A stretch of DNA of 64,000 bases from Christensenellaceae bacterium (lineage in GTDB: Bacteria; Bacillota; Clostridia; Christensenellales; UBA1750). Location: assembly GCA_031280685.1 (NCBI GenBank), contig JAITGM010000041.1, forward strand, positions 1 through 64,000. The letters run 5' to 3'. The notes beneath the pieces are model-generated. The model searched no databases and was not told the origin of the DNA. It saw only the letters and a list, made by a program, of their open reading frames with translations. A program made the translations under genes and the position numbers. This document shows, in pieces, positions 34,000 through 43,803 of this stretch; positions within the stretch are counted from its first letter, which is position 1; each line of letters begins with the position of its first letter.

Positions 34000-35520
34000 A
34001 TGGAGCGTTCATACATTGCGATTGATCTCAAGTCGTTTTACGCCTCGGTGGAATGTATCCAGCGCGGACTTGATCCCATGACCACAAACCTTGTTGTCGC
34101 TGATGAAAGCCGGACAGAAAAAACCATCTGCCTCGCAGTGACACCATCCCTGAAGTCACATGGCATATCAGGTCGAGCACGGTTGTTTGAAGTCATCCAG
34201 AAAGTCAAAGAGGTGAATTCACAGCGCAAGCGAAATGCGCCCGGTGGTGGATTTACAGGCGAATCCTATAACAATGAAGAGCTGAAAGCATCCCCTGATC
34301 TTTCAATTTCCTATATTACTGCACCACCTCAAATGGCGCTCTATATGGATTACAGCACACAGATTTATAGTGTATATTTGAAATATGTTGCGCCCGAAGA
34401 TATTCATGTGTATTCTATCGACGAGGTATTTATCGACGCAACACATTACCTGCACGCAAATAAACTCTCAGCTCACGAGTTTGCAAAAAACATCATCCGA
34501 GATGTCCTGAATACCACTGGAATCACGGCGACTGCTGGTATCGGCACAAATATGTATCTGTGCAAAATAGCGATGGACATCATGGCCAAGCGCGTTGCCC
34601 CGGACAAGGATGGCGTGCGAATTGCCATGCTTGATGAAATGTCCTATCGCCGTGAATTATGGGATCACCAGCCTTTGACCGATTTTTGGAGAGTCGGGCG
34701 GGGTTATGCAAAGAAGCTGGCGCAGTGCGGCCTGTTTACGATGGGAGATGTGGCCCGCTGCTCGATTGGAAAACCGCATGAATATTATAATGAAGATTTG
34801 CTCTACAAGCTGTTCGGTATTAACGCAGAACTGCTGATTGACCATGCCTGGGGATGGGAACCCTGCACCATGCAGGATGTCAAAGCATATAGGCCTCGCA
34901 CCAATAGCGTGAGTTCCGGCCAGGTGCTACATGAGCCTTATGACAACACAAAGGCAAGGCTCATCGTTCATGAAATGACGGATTCGACCGTACTGGACTT
35001 GGTCGAAAAGGGTCTTGTTACAAACCAAATGGTTCTGACAATTGGGTACGATATTGAGAACCTCACGAACCCGGAGATCAGCAAAAAGTATAAAGGGCCT
35101 GTCACGACTGACCACTATGGTCGGAAGGTCCCTAAACACGCGCACGGTACTGTTAATTTGGGCCGCCAGACATCCTCTTCCATGCTCATATCGGCGGCTG
35201 TGCTTGACCTATTCGACCGCATCACCGATCCAAACCTGCTCGTCCGGCGTGTAAATGTTACCGCCAATAATCTTGTAGATGAGCATTCCATAGAAAGCAA
35301 TGCCGCTCCTGAACAATTGGATTTATTTACTGACTATGAAGATAGGCAGAAGGAAAAAGAGGGGTTGGAAGCCGCGCTTGCCAAAGAAAAGAAGCGGCAG
35401 GAAGCCATCATCAAACTCAGGAACCGCTATGGAAAGAATGCCGTTATAAAGGGTATGAACCTCCAGGAAGGAGCTACTACTGTTAGCAGGAATAGCCAGA
35501 TAGGGGGTCACAAAGCATGA
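34000..35520 (+). CDS. Y-family DNA polymerase (ImpB/MucB/SamB, UmuC-like) with clamp-binding QLDLF motif
   Basis: YIAIDLKSFYASVECIQRGLDP; VYSIDEVFID; TAGIGTNMYLCKIAMDIMAK; EQLDLFTDYE. Confidence 0.93.
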   Translation: MERSYIAIDLKSFYASVECIQRGLDPMTTNLVVADESRTEKTICLAVTPSLKSHGISGRARLFEVIQKVKEVNSQRKRNAPGGGFTGESYNNEELKASPDLSISYITAPPQMALYMDYSTQIYSVYLKYVAPEDIHVYSIDEVFIDATHYLHANKLSAHEFAKNIIRDVLNTTGITATAGIGTNMYLCKIAMDIMAKRVAPDKDGVRIAMLDEMSYRRELWDHQPLTDFWRVGRGYAKKLAQCGLFTMGDVARCSIGKPHEYYNEDLLYKLFGINAELLIDHAWGWEPCTMQDVKAYRPRTNSVSSGQVLHEPYDNTKARLIVHEMTDSTVLDLVEKGLVTNQMVLTIGYDIENLTNPEISKKYKGPVTTDHYGRKVPKHAHGTVNLGRQTSSSMLISAAVLDLFDRITDPNLLVRRVNVTANNLVDEHSIESNAAPEQLDLFTDYEDRQKEKEGLEAALAKEKKRQEAIIKLRNRYGKNAVIKGMNLQEGATTVSRNSQIGGHKA

Positions 35521-35945
35521 GTAGAAAATACGACGATATCATTAATCTCCCACATCACGTCTCATCCACGCGCCAGCACATGCCTGTAAGCGATCGTGCC
35601 GCGCAATTCTCACCGTTCGCTGCATTGACCGGCCATGATGCCGCAGTAAAGGAAACTGGCAGGATCACAGAGCAAAAGACTGAGTTGAGCGAAGATGCAA
35701 AGGCATATCTGAACGAGCAGCTAAACATGATACAGATTCGCATTGATGAAATGCCGGTTGTCAGCATCACCTACTTTGTCCCTGACAAGAAAAAGGCTGG
35801 TGGTGAGTATGTGCCTGTCACTGGAACCGTTAAAACGATTGATGAGTTTGAACGCACCGTGGTCATGTGGGATAAAACAAGAATTCCCATCGATGATATC
35901 TTGGAAATTATCTTTACCTCCACCGTGGAAGAAGTGGAAAAATAG
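35517..35945 (+). CDS. YolD-like protein
   Basis: DDIINLPHHVSSTRQHMPVSDRAAQFSPFAALTGHDAAVKETGRIT. Confidence 0.88.
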   Translation: MSRKYDDIINLPHHVSSTRQHMPVSDRAAQFSPFAALTGHDAAVKETGRITEQKTELSEDAKAYLNEQLNMIQIRIDEMPVVSITYFVPDKKKAGGEYVPVTGTVKTIDEFERTVVMWDKTRIPIDDILEIIFTSTVEEVEK

Positions 35946-35976
35946 AAGGCTCTGCCCAAAATGACAGAGCCTTCCC
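35946..35976. terminator. Bidirectional hairpin after polY-yolD
   Basis: GAAGGCTCTGcccaaaatgaCAGAGCCTTC. Confidence 0.65.
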
Positions 35977-36003
35977 TTGATGGGAGTATACCAGGATAGA
36001 AAG

Positions 36004-36039
36004 GAAAGACGCCATCCTTGCAGGAATAGCGTCTTTTTA
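36004..36039 (+). terminator. Intrinsic terminator AAAGACGC..GCGTCTTTTT
   Basis: hairpin followed by T-run on plus strand. Confidence 0.65.
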
Positions 36040-36259
36040 CCCTTGATAGTACAATAGATTACATCTCACACATACTGCTTGCTGACACCTGATTTGACAC
36101 CAAATTTTCAGGTCTACACCGATTTTCAGCGGTTTCCAACGGGCTGTATTGGCAGCACCATCTCGGAAAACCCCAGTAAATAGGCGGTTTGCGGGCTGTG
36201 CAGGATGTCTCTATTTTTTAGAGAACCCCCTTTAGGGCACGCTTTTTTGCGCAGGGGGC

Positions 36260-39200
36260 TTAGCGAAAATACAGCGCCGCGTTTTCAAAGATGTTCTGCT
36301 CCTTATCGCCCGGCACGTTTTTATAGAGGTTTTCGCCCATGCGCTCGGAGTGCGCCATCTTCCCCAGCACGCGCCCATCGGGCGAGGTAATGCCCTCAAT
36401 GGCCCCGGCGCTGTGGTTTGGGTTGGCGAGGATCGCCATGCTCGGCGACCCGTCTTCGCCCAGGTATTGGGTCGCGATTTGGCCGTTTTTGGCCAGTTTA
36501 TCGAGCCATTCGGGGCTGGCCGTGAAGCGCCCCTCGCCGTGCGAGATCGCCACTGTATGCGCCTGCCCGAGGGAAAATCCCTGCAGCCAGGGCGAAAGCG
36601 TGGAGGAAACCCTGGTGGTCACCAGCCTGGATTGGTGCCTGCCAATGGCGTTGAAGGTCAGCGTCGGGCAACGCTTGTCGGGCTCGACGATTTCACCAAA
36701 GGGCACCAGGCCCAACTTCACCAGCGCCTGGAAGCCGTTGCAGATGCCCAGCATCAGCCCGTCGCGCTGCTTAAGCAGCGCGTGGATCGCGTCGCTGCAG
36801 TAAGGGTTGCGCAAAAACGAGGTGACGAACTTGGCGCTGCCCTCGGGTTCGTCCCCGCCCGAAAATCCGCCCGGCAAGGCGATGATCTGCGCCTCTTTGG
36901 CCCTTTTTACAAAGCCCTTGACGGCCGCATCTATGTCGGAAGGCCTTTGGTTACAGACCACGAAAATTTCGGGCCTAATGCCGGCGCGCTCAAAGGCGCG
37001 CGCTGTGTCGTACTCGCAGTTGGTGCCGGGGAAGACCGGGATGAGCACGCGCGGCCGCGCGATGCTCGGGCCTTTGCGCGGCGTTTCCGCCTTAAAGGCG
37101 CGCGCCGGGATGGCTTCGTCCGTGCTGGGCGCCAAATACGGGAAGACGCCCTGCAGCCTGCTCTCGAAAACATCCTGCACCTCGTCCAAATCGAGCGCCT
37201 CGCCCATGTGTGAGATCTCATAGCGCTCAGAGACCTCGCCGATGTGCCGCGCGCCCTCGAACTGGGCCAGGCTGGTTTCGGGTTTCACCTCTAAAATAGC
37301 CGCGCAAAGCGGGGTATCGAATAAAATGCTGTCTGGCAGGATGGAGCTTAGATTCACGCCCAGGCGGTTGCCAAAGCCCATCTTGCCCAGCGCCTCGATC
37401 AGCCCGCCGCGCCCGATGATATAGGCAGCTTCGACCTTGCCCGAGGCGATCAGCTCCTCAAGAGCCGAAAGCGTACGGCGAACCGCGCCGAATTCCGGAT
37501 CCCTCTCTTCGCCCTGCTCGTTCTTGAGCAGCCAAACGGCGTTCCCGGCGGCCTTGAACTCGGTGGAAACGACCTTTGAAGCCTTCCCCATCGAAACCGC
37601 GAAGGAAACCAGGGTCGGCGGCACGTCGATGTCTTCAAAGCTGCCAGACATTGAGTCCTTTCCGCCGATCGCGGCCACGCCGAGGCCCATCTGGGCGCGC
37701 AGGGCGCCCAGCAGCGCGGCAAAGGGCTTGCCCCAGCGCCTGGGCTCGCCGCGCAGCCGCTCGAAATACTCCTGCAGGGTCAGCCAGCACTTTTCCAGGG
37801 AGCCGCCGGCCGCGATGACCTTGGCCACCGATTGCACCACCGCCCACATCGCGCCCGTGTAAGGGTCCCAGCTGCTCATGTAGGGCTCGAAGCCCCAGGC
37901 CATGAGGGAGCAGTCATCGGTCTGGCCATCGAGCACGGGCAGCTTGGCCGCCATGGCCTGCGAGGGCGTGAGCTGGCGCCTGCCGCCGAAGGGCATCAAA
38001 ACCGTGCCCGCGCCAATCGTCGAATCGAAGCGCTCGACCAGGCCCTTTTGCGAGCAAACGTTGAGATCGCCAAAGAGCTCAAGCGCCCTTTGCCGCCACT
38101 CGCGGAAGCGTTCCTCCTCGCGCCGCGGCGGCGCTTCCACCTTCACGCGCGCCCGCCTGGGCGCCCCGTTTGAGTTGAGGAACTCCCTCGCGATGTCCAC
38201 GATCTTTTTTTCGTTCCAGTTCATCACCAGGCGCGGGCTGGCCGTGACCTCGGCCACGATCGTGGCCTCCAAATTCTCTTTGTTGGCCGCCTGAATGAAG
38301 CGCTCCGCATCGCTTTTATCCACCACCACGGCCATGCGCTCCTGCGACTCTGAAATCGCAAGCTCGGTACCGTCCAGCCCCTCGTACTTCTTTGGCACGG
38401 CGTTCAGGTCGATCACGAGACCATCGGCTAATTCGCCGATGGCCACCGAAACGCCGCCCGCGCCAAAGTCGTTGCAACGAAGGATCATCCCGGCCACTTC
38501 CGGGCTACGCATCAGCCTTTGCAGCTTGCGCTCCTCGGGCGGGTTGCCCTTTTGCACCTCCGCGCCGCAGCTTTCGAGGGATTCCAAGGTGTGGGACTTG
38601 GACGAGCCGGTCGCCCCGCCGATGCCGTCGCGCCCCGTGCGCCCGCCCAGCAAGATGACCACATCGCCGGGCTTTGGGGTTTCCCTGCGGATATGCGCGG
38701 CGGGCGAGGCGCCCAAAACCGCGCCGATCTCCATGCGCTTGGCCGTGTAGCCCGGGTGATATACTTCCGCCACGTGGCCAGTCGCAAGGCCGATCTGGTT
38801 GCCGTAGGCACTAAAGCCCGCGGCTGCGGTCTGGCTGATCTTGCGCTGAGGCAGCTTGCCCTTGATCGTGCCCGAAACCGGGGCGCTGGGGTCGCCGGAA
38901 CCAGTCACGCGCATGGCCTGGTAAACATAGCTGCGGCCCGAGAGGGGGTCGCGGATCGCGCCGCCTAAGCAGGTGGCCGCGCCGCCGAAGGGCTCGATCT
39001 CTGTTGGATGGTTATGGGTTTCGTTCTTGAACTGGAGCAGCCACTCCTCGGGTTTTCCGTCGATTTCGACGTCCACCTTGACCGAGCAGGCGTTGATTTC
39101 ATCGCTCTCGTCCAAATCCTTGAGCAGGCCGCGCTGCTTTAAAGCCTTGGCGCCGATGGTCGCGATGTCCATCAGCGTCATGGGCCTGTCCTCCCGCCCA

Positions 39201-39973
39201 AGCTCGGCGCGCAGCAGCTTATATTCCTCAAAGCTCTTCTTCACCCAGGGGTGAGCGATCTCCGTGCCTTCGATTTCGGTCAAAAAGGTGGTGTGACGGC
39301 AATGATCCGACCAATAGGTGTCGATCATCCTAAGCTCGGTGATGGTCGGATCGCGGCCTTCCTCGTCGCGGAAGTAGGTCTGGCAAAAGAGCAGGTCGTT
39401 CTCGTCCATCGCCAGGGCATTCTCCTGCGCGAAGGCCCGAATGCCGGCCTTGTCCAGCCGCAAAAAGCCGCGCAGCGTTTCGACCGTTTGGGGGATTTCA
39501 TAATGCGCCCGCAGGGTTCGGGGCATCTCGAGCGAAGCCTCCTGGGCCTCGACCGGGTTGATCAGCGCGCCCCGCATCGCCGCCAGATCCTCTTCACTCA
39601 AATCTCCCGAAAAAAGGTAGATCTTCGCCGATTTCACCAACGGCCTCTCGCCTGCGGTCATGAACTGGATGCACTGCGCCGCAGAGTCCGCGCGCTGGTC
39701 GTACTGGCCTGGCAAAAATTCGACGCCAAGGGCCGTTTCGCCCTTTGAAAGGGCGGGCAGCTCGCGGTGAACCAAGTCGAGCTGCGGCTCTGAAAACACG
39801 GTGCGCACGGCGGCCTCGAATTCGGGCTCGGCCAGGCCCTCCACGTCGTAGCGGTTGAGTATCCTCAGGCCCGTAAGCCCCTGAATCCCCAGCACCTGCG
39901 CAAACTCAAGCCGCAGCGCCGCAGCCTCCACCGCGTGCTCCGGCCTTTTTTCGGCATATACACGAAAGATCAT
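36260..39973 (-). CDS. purL: Phosphoribosylformylglycinamidine synthase (single-chain, with C-terminal GATase)
   Basis: TYWSDHCRHTTF, FKNETHNHPTEIEPFGGAATCLGG, C-terminal PVFPGTNCEYDTARAFERAG..GICNGFQ. Confidence 0.96.
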   Translation of the reverse strand: MIFRVYAEKRPEHAVEAAALRLEFAQVLGIQGLTGLRILNRYDVEGLAEPEFEAAVRTVFSEPQLDLVHRELPALSKGETALGVEFLPGQYDQRADSAAQCIQFMTAGERPLVKSAKIYLFSGDLSEEDLAAMRGALINPVEAQEASLEMPRTLRAHYEIPQTVETLRGFLRLDKAGIRAFAQENALAMDENDLLFCQTYFRDEEGRDPTITELRMIDTYWSDHCRHTTFLTEIEGTEIAHPWVKKSFEEYKLLRAELGREDRPMTLMDIATIGAKALKQRGLLKDLDESDEINACSVKVDVEIDGKPEEWLLQFKNETHNHPTEIEPFGGAATCLGGAIRDPLSGRSYVYQAMRVTGSGDPSAPVSGTIKGKLPQRKISQTAAAGFSAYGNQIGLATGHVAEVYHPGYTAKRMEIGAVLGASPAAHIRRETPKPGDVVILLGGRTGRDGIGGATGSSKSHTLESLESCGAEVQKGNPPEERKLQRLMRSPEVAGMILRCNDFGAGGVSVAIGELADGLVIDLNAVPKKYEGLDGTELAISESQERMAVVVDKSDAERFIQAANKENLEATIVAEVTASPRLVMNWNEKKIVDIAREFLNSNGAPRRARVKVEAPPRREEERFREWRQRALELFGDLNVCSQKGLVERFDSTIGAGTVLMPFGGRRQLTPSQAMAAKLPVLDGQTDDCSLMAWGFEPYMSSWDPYTGAMWAVVQSVAKVIAAGGSLEKCWLTLQEYFERLRGEPRRWGKPFAALLGALRAQMGLGVAAIGGKDSMSGSFEDIDVPPTLVSFAVSMGKASKVVSTEFKAAGNAVWLLKNEQGEERDPEFGAVRRTLSALEELIASGKVEAAYIIGRGGLIEALGKMGFGNRLGVNLSSILPDSILFDTPLCAAILEVKPETSLAQFEGARHIGEVSERYEISHMGEALDLDEVQDVFESRLQGVFPYLAPSTDEAIPARAFKAETPRKGPSIARPRVLIPVFPGTNCEYDTARAFERAGIRPEIFVVCNQRPSDIDAAVKGFVKRAKEAQIIALPGGFSGGDEPEGSAKFVTSFLRNPYCSDAIHALLKQRDGLMLGICNGFQALVKLGLVPFGEIVEPDKRCPTLTFNAIGRHQSRLVTTRVSSTLSPWLQGFSLGQAHTVAISHGEGRFTASPEWLDKLAKNGQIATQYLGEDGSPSMAILANPNHSAGAIEGITSPDGRVLGKMAHSERMGENLYKNVPGDKEQNIFENAALYFR

Positions 39974-41250
39974 CTTCCTTCAACCGCCCTTCTGCCAATG
40001 TCGCGCCTGAAATGGCAGCCCTCAAAGCCGATTTCTTCCGCCGCCTTGTAGGCCGCCCGCAGGGCGCCCTGCAAGCTATCGCCCCTCGCTGTCAGCCCCA
40101 AAACGCGGCCGCCGGCCGTGAAAAAGCGCCCGTCCTCCAGCTTTGTGCCCGCGTGGATGACCTCAAGCCCGGCGCGGCCGCCGCGCTCGTCCAGCCCGCG
40201 GATCGGGCAGCCGGTCTTGTAGCCCTCGGGGTAGCCGCCGCTGGCCAGCACCACGCAGGCCGCGGCGCCGGGCTTTTGGGCCATTTCTGCTTCTTTTAGG
40301 CCGCCGTTTCTGCAGGCCAGCATTAGCTTGAGGAGGTCGCCTTCCAGCAGCGGTAGCACCACCTGGGCTTCGGGGTCGCCGAACCGGCAGTTGTATTCGA
40401 CGACGTACGGGCCGCTTTCTGTCAGCATCAGGCCCACATAGAGGCAGCCCTTGAAGGGCTGCCCTTCTGCCCGCATGAAATCTACCGTGGGCTGAAAAAT
40501 GCGCTCCATGCAGAGCGCCTCAAGCTCTTTTGTGAATAGGGGGCTTGGGGCGATGGTGCCCATGCCGCCGGTGTTGAGCCCCAGATCGCCATCGAGCGCG
40601 CGCTTGTGATCCATCGAGGAGGCCAGCGGACGAATCGTTTCGCCGTCGCTCAGGCAGAGCGCCGTGACCTCGGGCCCTCGCAAAAACTCTTCGATGACGA
40701 TCTGGGCGCCGCTTTCGCCGAACTTCTTTTCTTCCATCAGGCTCCGCACGGCGAGCAGGGCCTCGCTCTGGCTTTCCGCGATCAGGACGCCCTTGCCCAG
40801 CGCCAGTCCATCGGCCTTGAGCACCAGGGGGTAGCCCTTTTGGGCCCGAATATACTCGCTCGCGGCGCCCGCGTCGTCAAAGACCTCGTATCTGGCCGTC
40901 GGGATGCCGTATTTCTTCATCAAGCCCTTCGAAAAAACCTTGCTGCCCTCCAGCCGCGCGGCCGCCTTCGTGGGGCCGAAGCACGCGAAGCCGTTTTTTT
41001 CCAAAAGATCGACCAGCCCCAGCACCAGCGGGTCGTCGGGCGCGACGACCGTAAAATCGGGCTCCAACCCCTTCGCCAACGCCAGAATCCCTTCTAAATC
41101 GCTGGCCTGCACGGGGTGGCAAAGCACCCCTTCGGCCGCAATGCCGCCGTTGCCCGGCGCGCAATGGATTTTTGCGCAAAGCGGGCTTTCTTTCAGTTTT
41201 TTGATGATGGCGTGCTCACGCCCGCCGGAGCCGACGACCAGAATCTCCAT
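39970..41250 (-). CDS. purD: Phosphoribosylamine-glycine ligase
   Basis: MEILVVGSGGREHAI...CRFGDPEAQVVLPLL. Confidence 0.96.
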   Translation of the reverse strand: MEILVVGSGGREHAIIKKLKESPLCAKIHCAPGNGGIAAEGVLCHPVQASDLEGILALAKGLEPDFTVVAPDDPLVLGLVDLLEKNGFACFGPTKAAARLEGSKVFSKGLMKKYGIPTARYEVFDDAGAASEYIRAQKGYPLVLKADGLALGKGVLIAESQSEALLAVRSLMEEKKFGESGAQIVIEEFLRGPEVTALCLSDGETIRPLASSMDHKRALDGDLGLNTGGMGTIAPSPLFTKELEALCMERIFQPTVDFMRAEGQPFKGCLYVGLMLTESGPYVVEYNCRFGDPEAQVVLPLLEGDLLKLMLACRNGGLKEAEMAQKPGAAACVVLASGGYPEGYKTGCPIRGLDERGGRAGLEVIHAGTKLEDGRFFTAGGRVLGLTARGDSLQGALRAAYKAAEEIGFEGCHFRRDIGRRAVEGR

Positions 41251-41285
41251 GCCTTTAATCCCTTCCCCCTTTGGTTTTTTCAGCC

Positions 41286-42467
41286 CTAGTGGTGGAATAG
41301 CCGAATGCCGGTCATCGCCATGGCGATGCCGTGGCGGTCGCAAGCCTCGATCACATTATCGTCCCGGATCGAGCCGCCGGGCTGGGCGATGTATTTTACG
41401 CCGCTTTTTGCCGCGCGCTCGATGTTATCGCCAAAGGGGAAGAAGGCGTCGGAACCCAGGGCCACGCCCTTAAAGCCCGCGATCCATTCCCGTTTTTCGT
41501 CCTTGGTCAGCGGCTCAGGGCGAACGGCGAAGCTGTTTTGCCAAACTGCGTCCCCCAGAACATCCTCGCTCTCGTCCGAAATATACAGATCGATGGCGTT
41601 GTCGCGATCCGGCCGGCCGAGACCCTTTTTAAACTTCAATCCCAGAACCTTGGGGTGCTGGCGCAGGAACCAATTATCGGCCTTGCCGCCCGCCAGCCTG
41701 GTGCAGTGGATGCGCGACTGCTGCCCGGCGCCGATGCCAATGGCCTGGCCGCCGTAGGCGTAACAGACTGAGTTGGACTGGGTATATTTCAAGATGATCA
41801 GCGCCACGATCAGGTCGCGCCGCGCGCCTTCGGGGATGGTTTTATTGGCGGTCACGACGTTTTGCAGCAGCCCTTCGCCGATTTCAAGCCCGTTCCTGCC
41901 CTGCTCGAAGGTTATGCCGAAGACCTGCTTGCGCTCGATAGGCTCGGGCACGAAAAACGGGTCGATTTCGACCACGTTATAAGCCCCCTTGCGCTTGTTT
42001 TGAAGGATTTCAAGAGCGGCCGCGCTGTAGCCCGGGGCGATCACCCCGTCTGAGACCTCCTTTGCGATGAGGGCTGCGGTCTGCTCATCGCAAGGGTCTG
42101 AAAGGGCGATAAAATCGCCGAAGGCGCTCATCCTGTCGGCCCCGCGGGCTCTGGCATAGGCGCAGGCGAGGGGCGATAATGCAGCGTTTTTATCAACAAA
42201 ATAGATCTTTTTCAGCGTTTCGTCCAGCGGCAGGCCGATGGCCGCGCCCGCCGGGCTTACGTGCTTGAACGAGGCCGCCGCGGGCAGTCCGGTCGCCTCC
42301 TTAAGCTCCTTGACGAGCTGCCAGCCGTTGAGCGCGTCCAAAAAGTTGATGTAGCCCGGCCTGCCGGCGAGCACCTTCACAGGCAGCTCGCCCGCCTTGC
42401 TCTCCGCGAAGATGCGCGATGGCTTCTGGTTCGGGTTGCAACCGTATTTCAGCGTCAGTTCCGCCAT
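41286..42467 (-). CDS. purH: Stand-alone AICAR transformylase (PurH C-domain type, no MGS-like cyclohydrolase domain)
   Basis: AELTLKYGCNPNQKPSRIF; AASFKHVSPAGAAIGLPL; AQPGGSIRDDNVIEACDRHGIAMAMTGIRLFHH; about 393 aa. Confidence 0.92.
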   Translation of the reverse strand: MAELTLKYGCNPNQKPSRIFAESKAGELPVKVLAGRPGYINFLDALNGWQLVKELKEATGLPAAASFKHVSPAGAAIGLPLDETLKKIYFVDKNAALSPLACAYARARGADRMSAFGDFIALSDPCDEQTAALIAKEVSDGVIAPGYSAAALEILQNKRKGAYNVVEIDPFFVPEPIERKQVFGITFEQGRNGLEIGEGLLQNVVTANKTIPEGARRDLIVALIILKYTQSNSVCYAYGGQAIGIGAGQQSRIHCTRLAGGKADNWFLRQHPKVLGLKFKKGLGRPDRDNAIDLYISDESEDVLGDAVWQNSFAVRPEPLTKDEKREWIAGFKGVALGSDAFFPFGDNIERAAKSGVKYIAQPGGSIRDDNVIEACDRHGIAMAMTGIRLFHH

Positions 42468-42493
42468 GGCGAGGTTCCCTCCTTTTTTGAAAT

Positions 42494-43198
42494 TCAATGG
42501 TTTTTGTTGAAGAGGATTTGCTCGTATTTGCCCGTGGCGATCTCAAGTCTTCGCGCAAAAAGAGCGACCTTATTTTCCTCATCAAGGCTCGCCCAGGCGC
42601 CCTCCGCAAAGGCCGAAAAATCCATGCCCAGGGCGATCTTTTCGGGCTCGCCCGCAAAGGAGGGCAGTGGCTCGCCGTCGCCTAAGTAGGTGTGCAAAAA
42701 GCGCCCCTCGCCGGGCTGCGGGTCGTCGTAGCGATAGAAATAGCGGGCGCAGCTCCTGCCGCCATCGTCGCTCTTTAAAATCGAAAGGCCGTATTGCAGC
42801 CTGCCGCCCCGAATTTCGGCATAGCCGGAAATGCGCGGGGTGAAGTTCGGCCCGTCGGGCTCGAATTCGCGGCTGCGCAGCGCCTCTTCAAACGAGAGGC
42901 CTGCCAAAAGGCCGTCCGCAATCGTGTCCGTCTGGTCGCCGTTGGTGACGAGGGTCGTGCTGCCAACAACGCGCACGGGCCAATAGATGACCAGGGTGGG
43001 GTCCTTCATCCTGGCTTCGTCAAAGGCCTTGGTGCGCAGGCCGTCGCCCTGCGCCACGAAGACGCGGTTGCGCGAATTTTCACTGCGCCCCATGATGAAA
43101 TAGGCCAGGTAGGCGTATTTTCCGCAGGCGCTTTGCCCCAAAACGATGCCGCGCCCCGGGTAGCTCGTCCTGGCGAGCGCCGAATTCATCTCGTTCAT
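42494..43198 (-). CDS. purO: IMP cyclohydrolase, archaeal-type PurO family
   Basis: YPGRGIVLGQSACGKYAYLAYFIMGRSENSRNRVF; position in pur cluster. Confidence 0.88.
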   Translation of the reverse strand: MNEMNSALARTSYPGRGIVLGQSACGKYAYLAYFIMGRSENSRNRVFVAQGDGLRTKAFDEARMKDPTLVIYWPVRVVGSTTLVTNGDQTDTIADGLLAGLSFEEALRSREFEPDGPNFTPRISGYAEIRGGRLQYGLSILKSDDGGRSCARYFYRYDDPQPGEGRFLHTYLGDGEPLPSFAGEPEKIALGMDFSAFAEGAWASLDEENKVALFARRLEIATGKYEQILFNKNH

Positions 43199-43803
43199 GC
43201 TCTTTCCTCCGCTTCAATTCGTTCGGCCAGCAGTTGGACGGATTTTGGCAAAATAATCCATTCTGCCTGCTCCATCACGCGGCGCTGCAGGCTCTCGGGC
43301 GTGTCGCCCGGCAAGACCTCAACCGCCTTTTGGATGAGGATCGGTCCGCCGTCCACCTCGCCGTTGACCAAGTGCGCGGTCGCGCCCGTGATCTTCACGC
43401 CGCGCGCCAGCGCGGCTTCGTGCACGCGCAGGCCATAAAAGCCGGGGCCCGCAAAGCTCGGGATCAAGGCCGGGTGAATGTTGACGATGCGGCTTGTGAA
43501 CGCGGCCAGCGTCCTTTCGCCCAAGACCATCAAAAAACCTGCCAGCACCACCAAATCAATGCGGTGCGCCTGCAGGAGGGCGAGCAGCTTCTCGTCCCAA
43601 AGGGCCGGGTCAGGCTCCATAGCCTTTGAGAGTACCGCGCTTTCAACGCCCGCCGCCTTTGCCCTTTCCAGCGCGAAGGCTGCCTTGCGGTTGGAAACCA
43701 CCAGCGCAATCTCGGCAGGGGCGAGCGCCCCCTGGGCCTGGGCGTCGAGCAGCTTTTGCAGATTCGTCCCCGAGCCCGAAACCAGCACGGCGGCCCTTAC
43801 CAC
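43195..43803 (-). CDS. purN: Phosphoribosylglycinamide formyltransferase
   Basis: AAVLVSGSGTNLQKLLDA; INIHPALIPSFAGPGFYG. Confidence 0.95.
   Translation of the reverse strand: MVRAAVLVSGSGTNLQKLLDAQAQGALAPAEIALVVSNRKAAFALERAKAAGVESAVLSKAMEPDPALWDEKLLALLQAHRIDLVVLAGFLMVLGERTLAAFTSRIVNIHPALIPSFAGPGFYGLRVHEAALARGVKITGATAHLVNGEVDGGPILIQKAVEVLPGDTPESLQRRVMEQAEWIILPKSVQLLAERIEAEERA

Larger units (their letters stand above)
1..36250. mobile_element. Integrative conjugative element (CD1107-CD1115-type T4SS), partial; left end outside window, right end near 36.0-36.26 kb
   Basis: Serine recombinase fragment at left edge; VirB4, PrgI, VirB6-like, Maff2, VirD4, DUF3801, DUF4315, NlpC/P60-M23, TOPRIM and antirepressor genes mostly on the minus strand; abrupt change to a purine biosynthesis cluster at 36.26 kb. 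Confidence 0.88.
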
